From positions 1-33,735 of the forward strand of contig DWWI01000079.1 in NCBI GenBank assembly GCA_019119745.1: a DNA stretch of 33,735 nucleotides. Direction: 5' to 3'. This document shows, in pieces, positions 1 through 7,307 of this stretch. The notes beneath the pieces were generated by a model that was given only the letters and a program-made list of their open reading frames with translations, did not search any database and was not told the origin of the DNA. The number at the start of each line of letters is the position of its first letter. The first letter of the stretch is position 1. The position numbers and the translations under genes were made by a program. Source of the stretch: Candidatus Mediterraneibacter gallistercoris (GTDB lineage: Bacteria > Bacillota_A > Clostridia > Lachnospirales > Lachnospiraceae).

Positions 1-406
1 CAACCGGGTTGGAGACAATACTCATAAGCAGACTATTGAGCACCTCGCCGATACCGCTGGGAGCGGATGCTTCTGAGACGGTTTCTGTCAGAGTAATGGT
101 GATCGGAAATAGAAAGCTTGCGGCTACCGCCACACATCCGGCGAGAAATGTGCCCAGCAGATAAAGAAATATGACCCGTTTCATATTACTCTGTTTTCCC
201 TCTTTCTGATTGGAGAGGGCTCCCATTACAAGGAACAGCACAAGAATCGGAGCAATGGCCCTGAGAGCGCCGACAAAAAGATCTCCGAGCAGGGAAATCA
301 CGGTAATCTGCGGTACCGTAAGTCCGAGTATGAGTCCGATGATCAGTCCGCAGATGATTCTTTTAACCAGACTGATCTTATTCCATTTTTTAATAAGTTG
401 TTTCAT
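1..406 (-). CDS. sstT: SstT-type serine/threonine:Na+ symporter, 5' part (cut by window edge)
   Basis: My own translation of the minus strand from 406 runs open to base 1, about 135 codons, beginning MKQLIKKWNKISLVKRIICG. It continues with hydrophobic helices that include GLILGLTVP and a stretch ending ILVLFLVMGALSNQKEG. This matches the N-terminal third of the dicarboxylate/amino acid:cation symporter family, closest in my memory to SstT, which imports serine and threonine with sodium across the cytoplasmic membrane. The usual length is about 400 aa, so the C-terminal two thirds lie outside the window. ATG triplets at 415 and 412 are also in frame. 406 is preferred because AGGA lies about 9 nt upstream of it, whereas it directly abuts the ATG at 415. 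The family is clear; the substrate is inferred. Confidence 0.8.
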   Translation of the reverse strand, partial: MKQLIKKWNKISLVKRIICGLIIGLILGLTVPQITVISLLGDLFVGALRAIAPILVLFLVMGALSNQKEGKQSNMKRVIFLYLLGTFLAGCVAVAASFLFPITITLTETVSEASAPSGIGEVLNSLLMSIVSNPV

Positions 407-444
407 TTTCATCATTCCTGTCTATTAATTTTGTCAACAGGTTT

Positions 445-475
445 AGTATAGCATTAATTAAAGGCTGTGTGTGAA
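445..475 (-). promoter_or_regulatory. Possible sigma-A promoter for the SstT gene
   Basis: On the minus strand a TATACT box sits at 450-445, about 35 nt upstream of the start codon. An upstream TTCACA-like element is present, but its spacing of about 19 nt is long. Weak support. Confidence 0.3.
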
Positions 476-498
476 AAAATCCGGCGTTGTACAATTCA

Positions 499-527
499 TT
501 GACTTTTATCAGAGTCCATGAGAAAAT
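499..527 (+). promoter_or_regulatory. Candidate sigma-A promoter for the 559 gene
   Basis: TTGACT (499-504) is followed after 17 nt by GAAAAT (522-527). It lies just upstream of the ribosome site of the TIGR04076-type gene. The -35 is good; the -10 matches the consensus at 4 of 6 positions. Confidence 0.4.
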
Positions 528-558
528 TTAGAAAACGGATTTATGGAGGTAAACATTT

Positions 559-969
559 ATGCAGTACGAGTGCAGGATAACTGTATTGGAGACGAAAGTA
601 TTTCCTGAGTATCAGGAAAAATATCTTGCTGATCCAAAGTCAGGTCCGTGTCCTTTCTTCAAAGCAGGAGACACATTCGTTTTAAAAAGGACCAGTGAGC
701 AGGATGATTTTTATCATTTGATGAACGGGAAGTTCTGCGGTGAAGCATGGGATGCGATCAGCAGGTATGTATACTCCGCGCTGCAGGGCGGTTCTATCAT
801 GCGTAAATGGACAAATGATGACAGAATGATGATCGCATGCTGTAATGACGGCACGAGGCCTGTGATCTTTAAGATTGAAAGAATTGATATCCCGGAAACA
901 GAAGAAGAGAAAGAGTGGCTTGAAAAGCAGGATTTTAAAAACAGCGCTGATGATGCTTACACAGGTTAA
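559..969 (+). CDS. TIGR04076 family protein
   Basis: A 136-aa soluble protein of the small TIGR04076 family, whose function is unknown. Family features visible are an early GDTFVLKR strand, the FCGEAWDAISRYVYSALQGG helix, and a C-terminal DGTRPVIFKIERI strand with a conserved Cys pair just before it (IACCNDG). Conserved cysteines at about 31, 60 and 94-95 could bind a metal or cofactor, but that is only inference. A strong GGAGG at 543-547 lies about 11 nt before the ATG and fixes the start. No signal peptide or membrane segment is seen. The gene is followed within 20 nt by another ribosome site and small ORFs, so it may head a short operon. Confidence 0.75.
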   Translation: MQYECRITVLETKVFPEYQEKYLADPKSGPCPFFKAGDTFVLKRTSEQDDFYHLMNGKFCGEAWDAISRYVYSALQGGSIMRKWTNDDRMMIACCNDGTRPVIFKIERIDIPETEEEKEWLEKQDFKNSADDAYTG

Positions 970-985
970 ATGAGGAGAGAATACT

Positions 986-1012
986 ATGATTAGCGGATCT
1001 TCAGGAGTATAA
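986..1012 (+). CDS. Eight-residue leader ORF (MISGSSGV)
   Basis: A strong TGAGGAG ribosome site at 971-977 serves the ATG at 986. The frame reads eight codons and stops at 1010-1012, one nucleotide before the ATG of the downstream membrane protein. The ribosome site of that next gene lies inside this mini-ORF. The arrangement suggests translational coupling or a leader peptide. It could also be the leftover start of a lost gene. Confidence 0.4.
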   Translation: MISGSSGV

Positions 1013-1013
1013 G

Positions 1014-1286
1014 ATGGAATCCATAATTGAAATTATATTAGAACTTATTCTCGAGGGTGGTATCGAGGCAAGCAAAAGCAGTAAAATACCGAAGCCGGTC
1101 AGATATCTGATTACTGCAATTATAGTGCTGCTTTTTATTACTTTTATAGGATTTATATTTTGGGTAGGTGTCATTGTGTTAAAGGACAACATTCCTGCGG
1201 GCATATTTCTTATATTGATGGGGGTAGTTATGACTGCATTAAGTGTCATAAAATTCATTAAAACCTTTTTAACTAAAAGAAGATGA
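1014..1286 (+). CDS. Small two-TM membrane protein of unknown function
   Basis: A 90-aa protein with an acidic amphipathic N-terminus (MESIIEIILELILEGGIEAS), a short basic linker (KIPKPVRY) and two hydrophobic helices at about residues 31-55 and 60-80, ending in the basic tail KTFLTKRR. It should sit in the cytoplasmic membrane with the positive tail inside. AGGAG at 1003-1007 precedes the ATG with a short spacer. Small proteins of this layout recur in clostridia without assigned function. Its stop overlaps the ATG of the following HEPN-like fragment (ATGA at 1283-1286). Confidence 0.6.
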   Translation: MESIIEIILELILEGGIEASKSSKIPKPVRYLITAIIVLLFITFIGFIFWVGVIVLKDNIPAGIFLILMGVVMTALSVIKFIKTFLTKRR

Positions 1287-1527
1287 AAGATGAACAGATA
1301 TTTAAAAGCAATGACAGACGAAGAATCGGATGTTATAATCAGCTGGCGGTACAGTGCCAGCAGGTCGCAGAAAAGTTCCTGAAAGGATATCTCGACAATC
1401 TATTTCCGGAAGAAGATGTTACAGATCTGCTTAGAAAACACAATATGAAAAAATAGCGGCAAAATTAAATGAATTAAAGCCGGACTTAAAACTGGATACA
1501 GTGAAAAAATTAAAGTCGATAAAATAA
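1283..1527 (+). pseudogene. HEPN-domain-like small protein, frameshifted at an A-run
   Basis: A 57-codon ORF starts at 1283 with an ATGA overlap to the previous gene and stops at 1454-1456. It contains YNQLAVQCQQVAEKFLKGYL, which has the aromatic, QQ, EK and LK pattern typical of HEPN domains, followed by FPEEDVTDLL as in the usual 'P..hdL..LL' segment. The stop comes right after a run of six A (1448-1453). Adding one A would keep the frame open to 1527, giving an 81-aa product ending DTVKKLKSIK. HEPN proteins are often RNases or toxins paired with nucleotidyltransferases, but no partner is present here. This is a truncated or decayed copy, or a frameshift in the assembly. Family assignment is moderate. 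Confidence 0.4.
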
Positions 1528-1542
1528 AACGGGGAATTTTTT

Positions 1543-2484
1543 ATGAATTACTATGACAGCGAACTTCAACGTCTCCAGTCGGAGATCATGGAAAAGCAGA
1601 GGACAGATGCAAAACTATCAGATCTGTTTCTTCAGCAGTCAGACTTGCAAAAAAGAACGGAAGAACTGGAAAAGATTATGCGAAGGGAACAGGACGACGT
1701 TGACCGTCTTAACAGCAGAGGTCTTACAGCGTTCTTTTACAGGGCAACCGGGAAAATAGGCGAAAAGTTGACAAAAGAAGAAGCCGAAGCTTATGCGGCA
1801 GCAGTGAAATACGAAGCGGCGAAAAATGAACTTCAGTCTGTAAATGATGATATAGATTATTGTCAGAGACGGCTTTCTGAACTTCAGGGCTGTGAAAAGC
1901 AATACGAAAAAGTGCTGGAAGAAAAGACAGAACAGATTAAACAGTCCGGTGTTCCGGAAGCGGACAGGATCATGAAGATCGAAAACAAGATAGCGTTTCT
2001 TGAAAATCAGCAGAAAGAGATACAGGAAGCGATAAATTCGGGAAACCATGCATTTCATATTGCCCGGAAGATCTTGGAAGATCTGGACAGTGCAAAAAAC
2101 TGGAGTACATTTGATCTGATGGGCGGAGGCCTTATCGCTGATATGGCCAAGTATGACAAACTTAATAAAGTACAGGATAAGATACAGGATTTCCAGAATG
2201 CCCTGAGAGGGTTCCGGACGGAACTAGCAGATGTTACAGAGAGAATATCAGGTGATCTGTATGTGGAAATCGGTGATTTCCTTCACTTTGCCGATTATTT
2301 TTTTGACGGATTGTTTACGGACTGGATGGTTTATGACAAGATTAACGACTCACGGGACAGAACTCTCCGGACAAGTGATCAGATTCAAAAGGTTCTCAGG
2401 CAGTTACAAGAGATGGATAATGAACTTTGCAGTAAAAAGGAAAATCTGAAAAAAGAACTGGAACAGACCGTGCTGAATTCCTGA
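1543..2484 (+). CDS. Coiled-coil cytoplasmic protein, function unknown
   Basis: A 313-aa hydrophilic protein with no signal peptide or membrane segment. Residues 1-60 and 85-165 are rich in Glu, Lys and Gln with heptad-like spacing and should form long coiled coils. A more conserved middle follows (WSTFDLMGGGLIADMAKYDKLN, about residues 186-205), then an aromatic stretch (FLHFADYFFDGLFTDWMVYDKI) and a last coiled coil (QIQKVLRQLQEMDNEL). Similar proteins are widespread in Firmicutes as hypothetical genes. A filament, scaffold or stress role is possible, but nothing in the sequence proves it. GGGGAA (about 1531-1536) precedes the ATG. Confidence 0.6.
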   Translation: MNYYDSELQRLQSEIMEKQRTDAKLSDLFLQQSDLQKRTEELEKIMRREQDDVDRLNSRGLTAFFYRATGKIGEKLTKEEAEAYAAAVKYEAAKNELQSVNDDIDYCQRRLSELQGCEKQYEKVLEEKTEQIKQSGVPEADRIMKIENKIAFLENQQKEIQEAINSGNHAFHIARKILEDLDSAKNWSTFDLMGGGLIADMAKYDKLNKVQDKIQDFQNALRGFRTELADVTERISGDLYVEIGDFLHFADYFFDGLFTDWMVYDKINDSRDRTLRTSDQIQKVLRQLQEMDNELCSKKENLKKELEQTVLNS

Positions 2485-2524
2485 TACATAAATGCTCGGA
2501 AGTAAGATAACAAGGAGAATAGAC

Positions 2525-3565
2525 ATGAAAGCAGTGGTTTATAAAGGAAACGGACAGATTGTTCTTGAAGAGCGCCCTATGCCGGAGATTATAGACGACA
2601 GGGATGCGATCGTGAAAGTGACGCTTACGACGATCTGTTCCAGCGATATTCACATCAAACACGGCGCAGTGCCGCGGGCAGTTCCGGGAACGATACTGGG
2701 GCATGAGTTCGTGGGTAAAGTCGTAGAAGTCGGCGGTGCTGTGAAGAAAGTAAAACCGGGCGACCGGGTGGCAGTAAACGTAGAGACTTTCTGCGGAGAG
2801 TGCTATTTCTGTAAAAGAGGGTTTGTAAACAATTGTACGGATGAGCACGGCGGATGGGCTCTTGGATGCCGTGTTGACGGCGGACAGGCAGAGTATGCAA
2901 GAATCCCGTTTGCAGATAACGGGCTCACTGTCATACCGGATCATGTAACGGATGAACAGGCGCTCTTTAACGGAGATATACTCTCCACCGGATACTGGGC
3001 TGCAAAGATCGGCGAGATAAAACCTGCAGATACAGTTGCTGTGATCGGTGCAGGCCCTACGGGATTATGTACGATGCTGTGTGCCCGGCTGTACACACCG
3101 GCTAAGATTATCGCCATAGATACGGATGAATACAGACTGAATCTTGCAAAAGAAAAAGGTCTGGCAGATCTTACGCTTGTACCGGGAAGAGATGATCTGG
3201 AAAAGCGGATTAAAGAGATGACAGAAGGCAGAGGAGCGGATACGGTATTTGAAGTGGCTGGAGGGAAGGACACATTCCAGACAGCTTGGAAGATTGCAAG
3301 ACCCAATGCAGTCGTAGTGGTAGTTGCCATGTATGAGGAACCGCAGATGCTTCCGCTGCCCGATATGTACGGCAAGAATCTTGTGTTCAAGACAGGAGGC
3401 GTGGACGGGAGTCACTGTCAGGAGATTATGGATCTGACCTCATGCGGGAAGCTTGACGCGGGATTCCTTATTACTCATCGGTGCAGATTGGATGAGATTA
3501 TGGAAGCATATGACATGTTCGAAAATAAGAAAGATCACGTCATAAAGTATGCTGTGACGCCGTGA
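2525..3565 (+). CDS. Zinc-dependent alcohol dehydrogenase (MDR family)
   Basis: A 346-aa cytosolic NAD(P)-dependent medium-chain dehydrogenase. Catalytic zinc ligands are visible as C38 (TICSSD) and the GHE motif (H60, E61). Structural zinc cysteines are C90, C93, C96 and C104 (CGECYFCKRGFVNNC). The Rossmann motif GAGPTGL is near residue 175, and the acidic residue in IIAIDTDEYR suggests NAD rather than NADP. It is close to the threonine/butanediol/alcohol dehydrogenase branch; the substrate cannot be read. The start is set by AAGGAG (2511-2516) nine nucleotides before the ATG at 2525. An upstream in-frame ATG at 2492 lacks a good site. The nitrilase remnant follows 26 nt downstream. Confidence 0.85.
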   Translation: MKAVVYKGNGQIVLEERPMPEIIDDRDAIVKVTLTTICSSDIHIKHGAVPRAVPGTILGHEFVGKVVEVGGAVKKVKPGDRVAVNVETFCGECYFCKRGFVNNCTDEHGGWALGCRVDGGQAEYARIPFADNGLTVIPDHVTDEQALFNGDILSTGYWAAKIGEIKPADTVAVIGAGPTGLCTMLCARLYTPAKIIAIDTDEYRLNLAKEKGLADLTLVPGRDDLEKRIKEMTEGRGADTVFEVAGGKDTFQTAWKIARPNAVVVVVAMYEEPQMLPLPDMYGKNLVFKTGGVDGSHCQEIMDLTSCGKLDAGFLITHRCRLDEIMEAYDMFENKKDHVIKYAVTP

Positions 3566-3591
3566 CTAAATGATTGAAGGGACTATGGCTT

Positions 3592-4066
3592 ATGGAACGA
3601 TTGAAAATCGCCTTACTGCAGATCTCGCCCTGCGGCTCACTGGAAGGAAATCTTGAAAAAGGTATAAAGATCTGCAGACAGGCAAAGAAAATGGGAGCTG
3701 ATTCTGGTGCCAAACGCCTGCCCTATGGAAATAAACCGGCTGTCCCAGCTCCGTGCAAGATCCTATGAAAATATGCTGGCAGTTGCCACCTGCAATTATC
3801 CGGAGAACGTTCCGGACTGCAACGGGAAATCAACAGTTTTTGACGGTGTGGCGTATCTGCCGGACGAGGAAGAATCACGGGATACGTGTATTCTGGAAGC
3901 GGACGGCAGCGAGGGGATTTATATTGCAGAGCTTGACCTGAAACAACTGAGGGATTACCGTAAAAGCGAAGTGCACGGCAATGCATATAGGCATCCGCAG
4001 AAATATGGCATCCTGACAGAAATGAAAGTGGAGGAGCCTTTTATAAGAGAGGATTACCGCCGGTAA
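3592..4066 (+). pseudogene. Carbon-nitrogen hydrolase (nitrilase family), internal deletion and frameshift
   Basis: The first frame reads MERLKIALLQISPC and continues to KKMGAD, a typical nitrilase-superfamily N-terminus. The frame then shifts, and from about 3704 the other frame gives LVPNACPMEINRLSQLRARS followed by YENMLAVATCNYP, the standard C-terminal part. The middle of a roughly 280-residue enzyme, including the catalytic Lys and Cys and their surroundings, is missing. The junction lies near GGAGCTGATTCTGG (about 3693-3706), where two similar GAD-encoding stretches may have recombined. An intact member would hydrolyse an amide or nitrile; this copy should be inactive. The ribosome site GAAGGGA (3576-3582) is still present. 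Confidence 0.75.
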
Positions 4067-4138
4067 AATATTACTAAATAAGATGCAACAAATCTGTATA
4101 TGTGACACTCTTATGGATAGAGAGAGGAGAGAGTGCCA

Positions 4139-5242
4139 ATGAAGAGACACAGAAGGCTGGCATGGGCGTCCGTCTCCCATCTGATGATTGATTTTATCTG
4201 TGCGTGGATGATCATAAACAGGATCCCCGGAAGCGAAGCATGGTTTATAAAAATGCTGACCTATAACTTTTTAGCATTTGCAGGACAACTTCCGGCGGGA
4301 ATCATTCTTGACCGTCTTACCTCCAAAGGATATAGAGCAGCAGGAGGGGCAGCCTCAGCAGGATGTCTGTTGTGTCTTATCGCCCTTGCAGCGGGAATGG
4401 ATTCCTATGCGCTGACAATAACTGCGGGCGTTGGCAATGCACTGTTCCATGTAGGAAGTGGAGCTGAGATTCTTGAGACATACAAGGGCAGAGCTGCAGA
4501 GTCGGGAATATTTGTGTCAACCGGGGCTCTTGGGATATATGCAGGATCTGTAATTCCCGTGATAAACTTGATTTTTATTCTTTCTGGTGCAATCTTGTTC
4601 TTCCTGCTTGTGTATTCAATAATATTGACATTGTCAAAAAACGAAGAAGTTCCTGCTGACAGACTAGAACACCAGAGTAAAGTGCGTAGCAGAAAGAGGG
4701 GGGCAGTATCACCTGTACAGGAGACGATATCCGTGTTCTGTCTGATCCTCGTAGTAGTCCTTCGTTCCTTTGAAGGTTCTATATTTACTTTTTCATGGAA
4801 TAGCGGTCTTCTTACAGGAATCGCACTGACAGGAGCTGTTTTCCTCGGAAAAATGTTGGGAGGTTTTGCTTCTGACTTTTTCGGGAGTTATAAGACAGCC
4901 GCAATATCTCTCGCAATTTCTGCATTTCTTCTTGGAATGTCAGACCGAATGGGTGCGGGATTTGCAGGTGTTCTTCTATTTAATATGACAATGCCAGTCA
5001 CTTTGATCAGTCTGTATCGGAAATTTCCGGGATATCCGGGGACTTCATTTGGCCTATTGACTTTCGCACTATATCTTGGAGTGCTTCCCGTATTTGCAGG
5101 TGTTCCGGTAAGTTTGTATTCTCCTAGTGCATATACAGTCCTAACTGTGATTTCTCTGATTCTGATTACGGTAGGACTTTGCCTTCCATTGCAGAGAAAA
5201 GGAGACATGCTGCATACACGAAATAGGAGGAAAATGCCATGA
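4139..5242 (+). CDS. MFS-like multi-pass membrane transporter
   Basis: About 367 aa, almost entirely hydrophobic, with ten or more predicted membrane helices and a hydrophilic basic loop in the middle (about 175-200) as in major-facilitator proteins. The segment AGQLPAGIILDRLTSKGYR resembles the MFS loop 2-3 signature. The N-terminal part, including GVGNALFHVGSGAEIL, is reminiscent of fosmidomycin-resistance-type transporters. Substrate unknown. ATG 4139 is chosen over GTG 4133 because GAGGAGA (4124-4130) is then about 8 nt away. The stop overlaps the next gene's start (ATGA at 5239-5242), so the two are probably translated together. Confidence 0.7.
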   Translation: MKRHRRLAWASVSHLMIDFICAWMIINRIPGSEAWFIKMLTYNFLAFAGQLPAGIILDRLTSKGYRAAGGAASAGCLLCLIALAAGMDSYALTITAGVGNALFHVGSGAEILETYKGRAAESGIFVSTGALGIYAGSVIPVINLIFILSGAILFFLLVYSIILTLSKNEEVPADRLEHQSKVRSRKRGAVSPVQETISVFCLILVVVLRSFEGSIFTFSWNSGLLTGIALTGAVFLGKMLGGFASDFFGSYKTAAISLAISAFLLGMSDRMGAGFAGVLLFNMTMPVTLISLYRKFPGYPGTSFGLLTFALYLGVLPVFAGVPVSLYSPSAYTVLTVISLILITVGLCLPLQRKGDMLHTRNRRKMP

Positions 5243-5592
5243 TCCATTTATGCACGTTATTTGTTTTACCATGGATACTGACAGTTGCGGTAGAGGGCGG
5301 GGCAGCCCGCCTTTTCTTCGGCATAGAGAAAAAAGAGCAGATACTTCTGCTTCTTGTCAATACTGTTACAAATCCTGCAGCTGTCCTGCTCAGCCTGCTT
5401 CTTCCTGTTTATACAGTAATTCCTTTTAATGCGGCAGTATTGGCTGTCGAGGTGCTTGTTTTTATCTTAGAGGGTTTCCTGTTCCGGAAATGTATGATAT
5501 GGCAGGAAAAAGAGTACGACCCATGGAGAATGGCGCTTGTGCTGAATGTGATTTCATTTGGCACAGGATTGGTTGTTTCGATGATGCTGTAA
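5239..5592 (+). CDS. Small multi-pass membrane protein, unknown function
   Basis: A 117-aa protein with about four hydrophobic helices (roughly 3-22, 33-57, 60-80 and 97-116) separated by short charged loops such as GIEKKEQ and RKCMIWQEKEYDPWR. It overlaps the upstream transporter by four bases and is followed after 15 nt by the secreted protein. The three therefore look like one operon and perhaps one membrane complex. No family with a known function was recognised. Confidence 0.6.
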   Translation: MIHLCTLFVLPWILTVAVEGGAARLFFGIEKKEQILLLLVNTVTNPAAVLLSLLLPVYTVIPFNAAVLAVEVLVFILEGFLFRKCMIWQEKEYDPWRMALVLNVISFGTGLVVSMML

Positions 5593-5607
5593 TAGGGAGA
5601 AAAAGTT

Positions 5608-6396
5608 ATGAAGAAGAAATATTACGGAAAAAGAAAAGCCTTTTTGAGAAGGGTAATGTCTGTTTGTATTGCTGTATTTGTTTTAGAAAATCCGCTTTCG
5701 GTATCAGCTGACGTTATTTTTGAGCCGGACAATGGCTTCTACGGAAGACATAGTGACGAGTGCGCCTATTTTAATCGATCATGTATTGCAGGAGAGGATA
5801 CATATCTGTGGAATGCCCCGAATCTGGTTACAGGTAGTCAGAGAGCACAGGAAGGGGAGCAAATCTATATTTCTTATGTCTATACTGACAAGGACGGAAT
5901 TGAGTGGGGGCTGGCAGAATATTTGGATCAATGGATTCTTATGGCGGATCTGTATCTTGAGTACGGAAGCCCTGAATTTATGGAAGAGTATTCTTCCGTA
6001 ATTTATGAAGATGAGCCATATCTGCTTTCAGGCGGAACAGTATTTGTATCATGGTCTTATCCGGAATCCGGCGATATCGATCAGGCTGATGCCTCTGTGA
6101 TGGATGATTATGAGATTACCACATTCTATACGGATCCTGATGGACGTCTGTGGGGATATTCAGCGTATATGTACGGATCGAGAGATATATGGATCTGCCT
6201 TTCGGATATGGCTGATACCAATATTCCACAGAGAGTTGAGCATGAACTGATCCCAGCGCAGGAAGTTGACGCATCACAGATTGCCGCTGTAAAAGAAAGC
6301 GGACAGTTTTCCGTACTCTTTCTGGTTATTCCGGTTATCATCATTGCCGGGACAGCAGGATTTTTGATCTGGTGGTTCTGGATCAGAAAACGATAA
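5608..6396 (+). CDS. Secreted protein with C-terminal membrane anchor, unknown function
   Basis: 262 aa. A basic start (MKKKYYGKRKAFLRR) leads into a hydrophobic signal segment ending LSVSA-DVIF, a good cleavage context near residue 35. The external part (about 36-230) has paired short modules in which a Tyr-rich beta segment is followed by 'DKDGIEWG' (about 94-101) and 'DPDGRLWGY' (about 171-180), reminiscent of SH3-like repeats. The tail is a transmembrane helix (LFLVIPVIIIAGTAGFLIWW) with a basic end. It should be displayed on the cell surface. It is third in the cluster with the MFS-like transporter. The ribosome site is AGGGAGA just before the start. Confidence 0.65.
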   Translation: MKKKYYGKRKAFLRRVMSVCIAVFVLENPLSVSADVIFEPDNGFYGRHSDECAYFNRSCIAGEDTYLWNAPNLVTGSQRAQEGEQIYISYVYTDKDGIEWGLAEYLDQWILMADLYLEYGSPEFMEEYSSVIYEDEPYLLSGGTVFVSWSYPESGDIDQADASVMDDYEITTFYTDPDGRLWGYSAYMYGSRDIWICLSDMADTNIPQRVEHELIPAQEVDASQIAAVKESGQFSVLFLVIPVIIIAGTAGFLIWWFWIRKR

Positions 6397-6400
6397 ATTG

Positions 6401-6429
6401 TTGTCTCTGGCGGTCGTATCCGTTATAAT
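6401..6429 (+). promoter_or_regulatory. Sigma-A promoter of the HAD hydrolase gene
   Basis: TTGTCT (6401-6406), 17-nt spacer, perfect TATAAT (6424-6429), immediately upstream of the ribosome site of the 6451 gene. Confidence 0.7.
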
Positions 6430-6450
6430 AAAACACCGGAGGAAATAACG

Positions 6451-7188
6451 ATGTATGAAACATGTATATTTGATCTGTATGGGACACTTGTAGATATCCG
6501 GACAGATGAAAATAAGAAAGAATTGTGGGACAGACTTGCACTGTTCTACGCTTTTTACGGAGCAGACTATACTCCGGATGAACTTCATCGTGCCTATGAC
6601 CGCCTGACGAAAGAGATGAGCGCCGGGAAAGGCGGAATACGAAAAGATGCCCATGAGGCATATCCGGAGATCAGAATAGAAGAAGTTTTTCAAGCGCTTT
6701 TTCAGAAAAAAGGAGCAGATGCGGATGAAGTGCTGGCAAGGCATGCGGGGCAGTTTTTCCGTATTCTGTCCATGGAACATCTGAAGCTGTACAACGGCAC
6801 GGAAGAAATGCTGTCTGCCCTAAGAAAAAGAGGAAAGAAAATCTATCTGTTATCCAATGCACAGCAGATTTTTACCGAATATGAGATGAATGCGCTTAAG
6901 ATCACGCCGTATTTTGACGGGATTTTTATCTCTTCAGAACACGGGTGTAAGAAGCCGGATACAGAATTTTTTGAAAAGTTGATCCGCACCTGTAACATTG
7001 ACAGGAAGGGAGCCGTCATGATCGGCAATGACGGCATGTGCGATATAGAAGGAGCAAAGAAAGCAGAGCTCGCAACCGTCTATATCAGAACAGAGATCTC
7101 TCCGAAAGAAGAGTTTCCGGAAGCAGATTATGTGCTGAAAGAAATGGATATGAAAAAGCTTACTGAGATTTTACTGGCGGAAGGATAA
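6451..7188 (+). CDS. HAD superfamily hydrolase
   Basis: 245 aa. Motif I is FDLYGTLV with nucleophile D8; motif II is LLSNAQ; the lysine and motif III follow as GCKKPDTEFFEKL and MIGNDGMCDIEGAKKAEL. An alpha-helical cap lies between about 15 and 95. The residue two after the nucleophile is Tyr, as in haloacid-dehalogenase-like members, rather than the Asp usual in phosphatases. A phosphatase label alone would therefore be unsafe. It is cytosolic and single-domain. The strong GGAGG (about 6439-6443) sets the start, and the gene has its own promoter. The true substrate is unknown. Confidence 0.8.
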   Translation: MYETCIFDLYGTLVDIRTDENKKELWDRLALFYAFYGADYTPDELHRAYDRLTKEMSAGKGGIRKDAHEAYPEIRIEEVFQALFQKKGADADEVLARHAGQFFRILSMEHLKLYNGTEEMLSALRKRGKKIYLLSNAQQIFTEYEMNALKITPYFDGIFISSEHGCKKPDTEFFEKLIRTCNIDRKGAVMIGNDGMCDIEGAKKAELATVYIRTEISPKEEFPEADYVLKEMDMKKLTEILLAEG

Positions 7189-7201
7189 TACATATGATTT
7201 A

Positions 7202-7230
7202 TTGTATTTTTCGCAAGCAGTGTGTATAAT
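7202..7230 (+). promoter_or_regulatory. Sigma-A promoter of the HD-domain gene
   Basis: TTGTAT (7202-7207), 17-nt spacer, perfect TATAAT (7225-7230). The leader downstream contains a long hairpin before the ribosome site at about 7297-7301. Confidence 0.7.
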
Positions 7231-7249
7231 AGAATAACGAAAACAGAAC

Positions 7250-7284
7250 GCGCTCTTTTTCAAGGACTTTTTGAGAAAGGGCGC
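7250..7284 (+). promoter_or_regulatory. 5' leader hairpin
   Basis: The arms GCGCTCTTTTTCAA (7250-7263) and TTGAGAAAGGGCGC (7271-7284) pair over 14 positions, including two G-U pairs, with a 7-nt loop. It falls between the promoter and the ribosome site of the HD gene. No T-run follows, so it is not a plain terminator. It may stabilise the mRNA or act in regulation. Confidence 0.5.
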
Positions 7285-7307
7285 TTCGACGGAAAGAAGG
7301 AAAAACT

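Noticed and set aside
2396..2944. A 182-codon minus-strand frame over the end of the coiled-coil gene and the dehydrogenase
   Set aside because: Antisense to clear genes; composition typical of a shadow frame.
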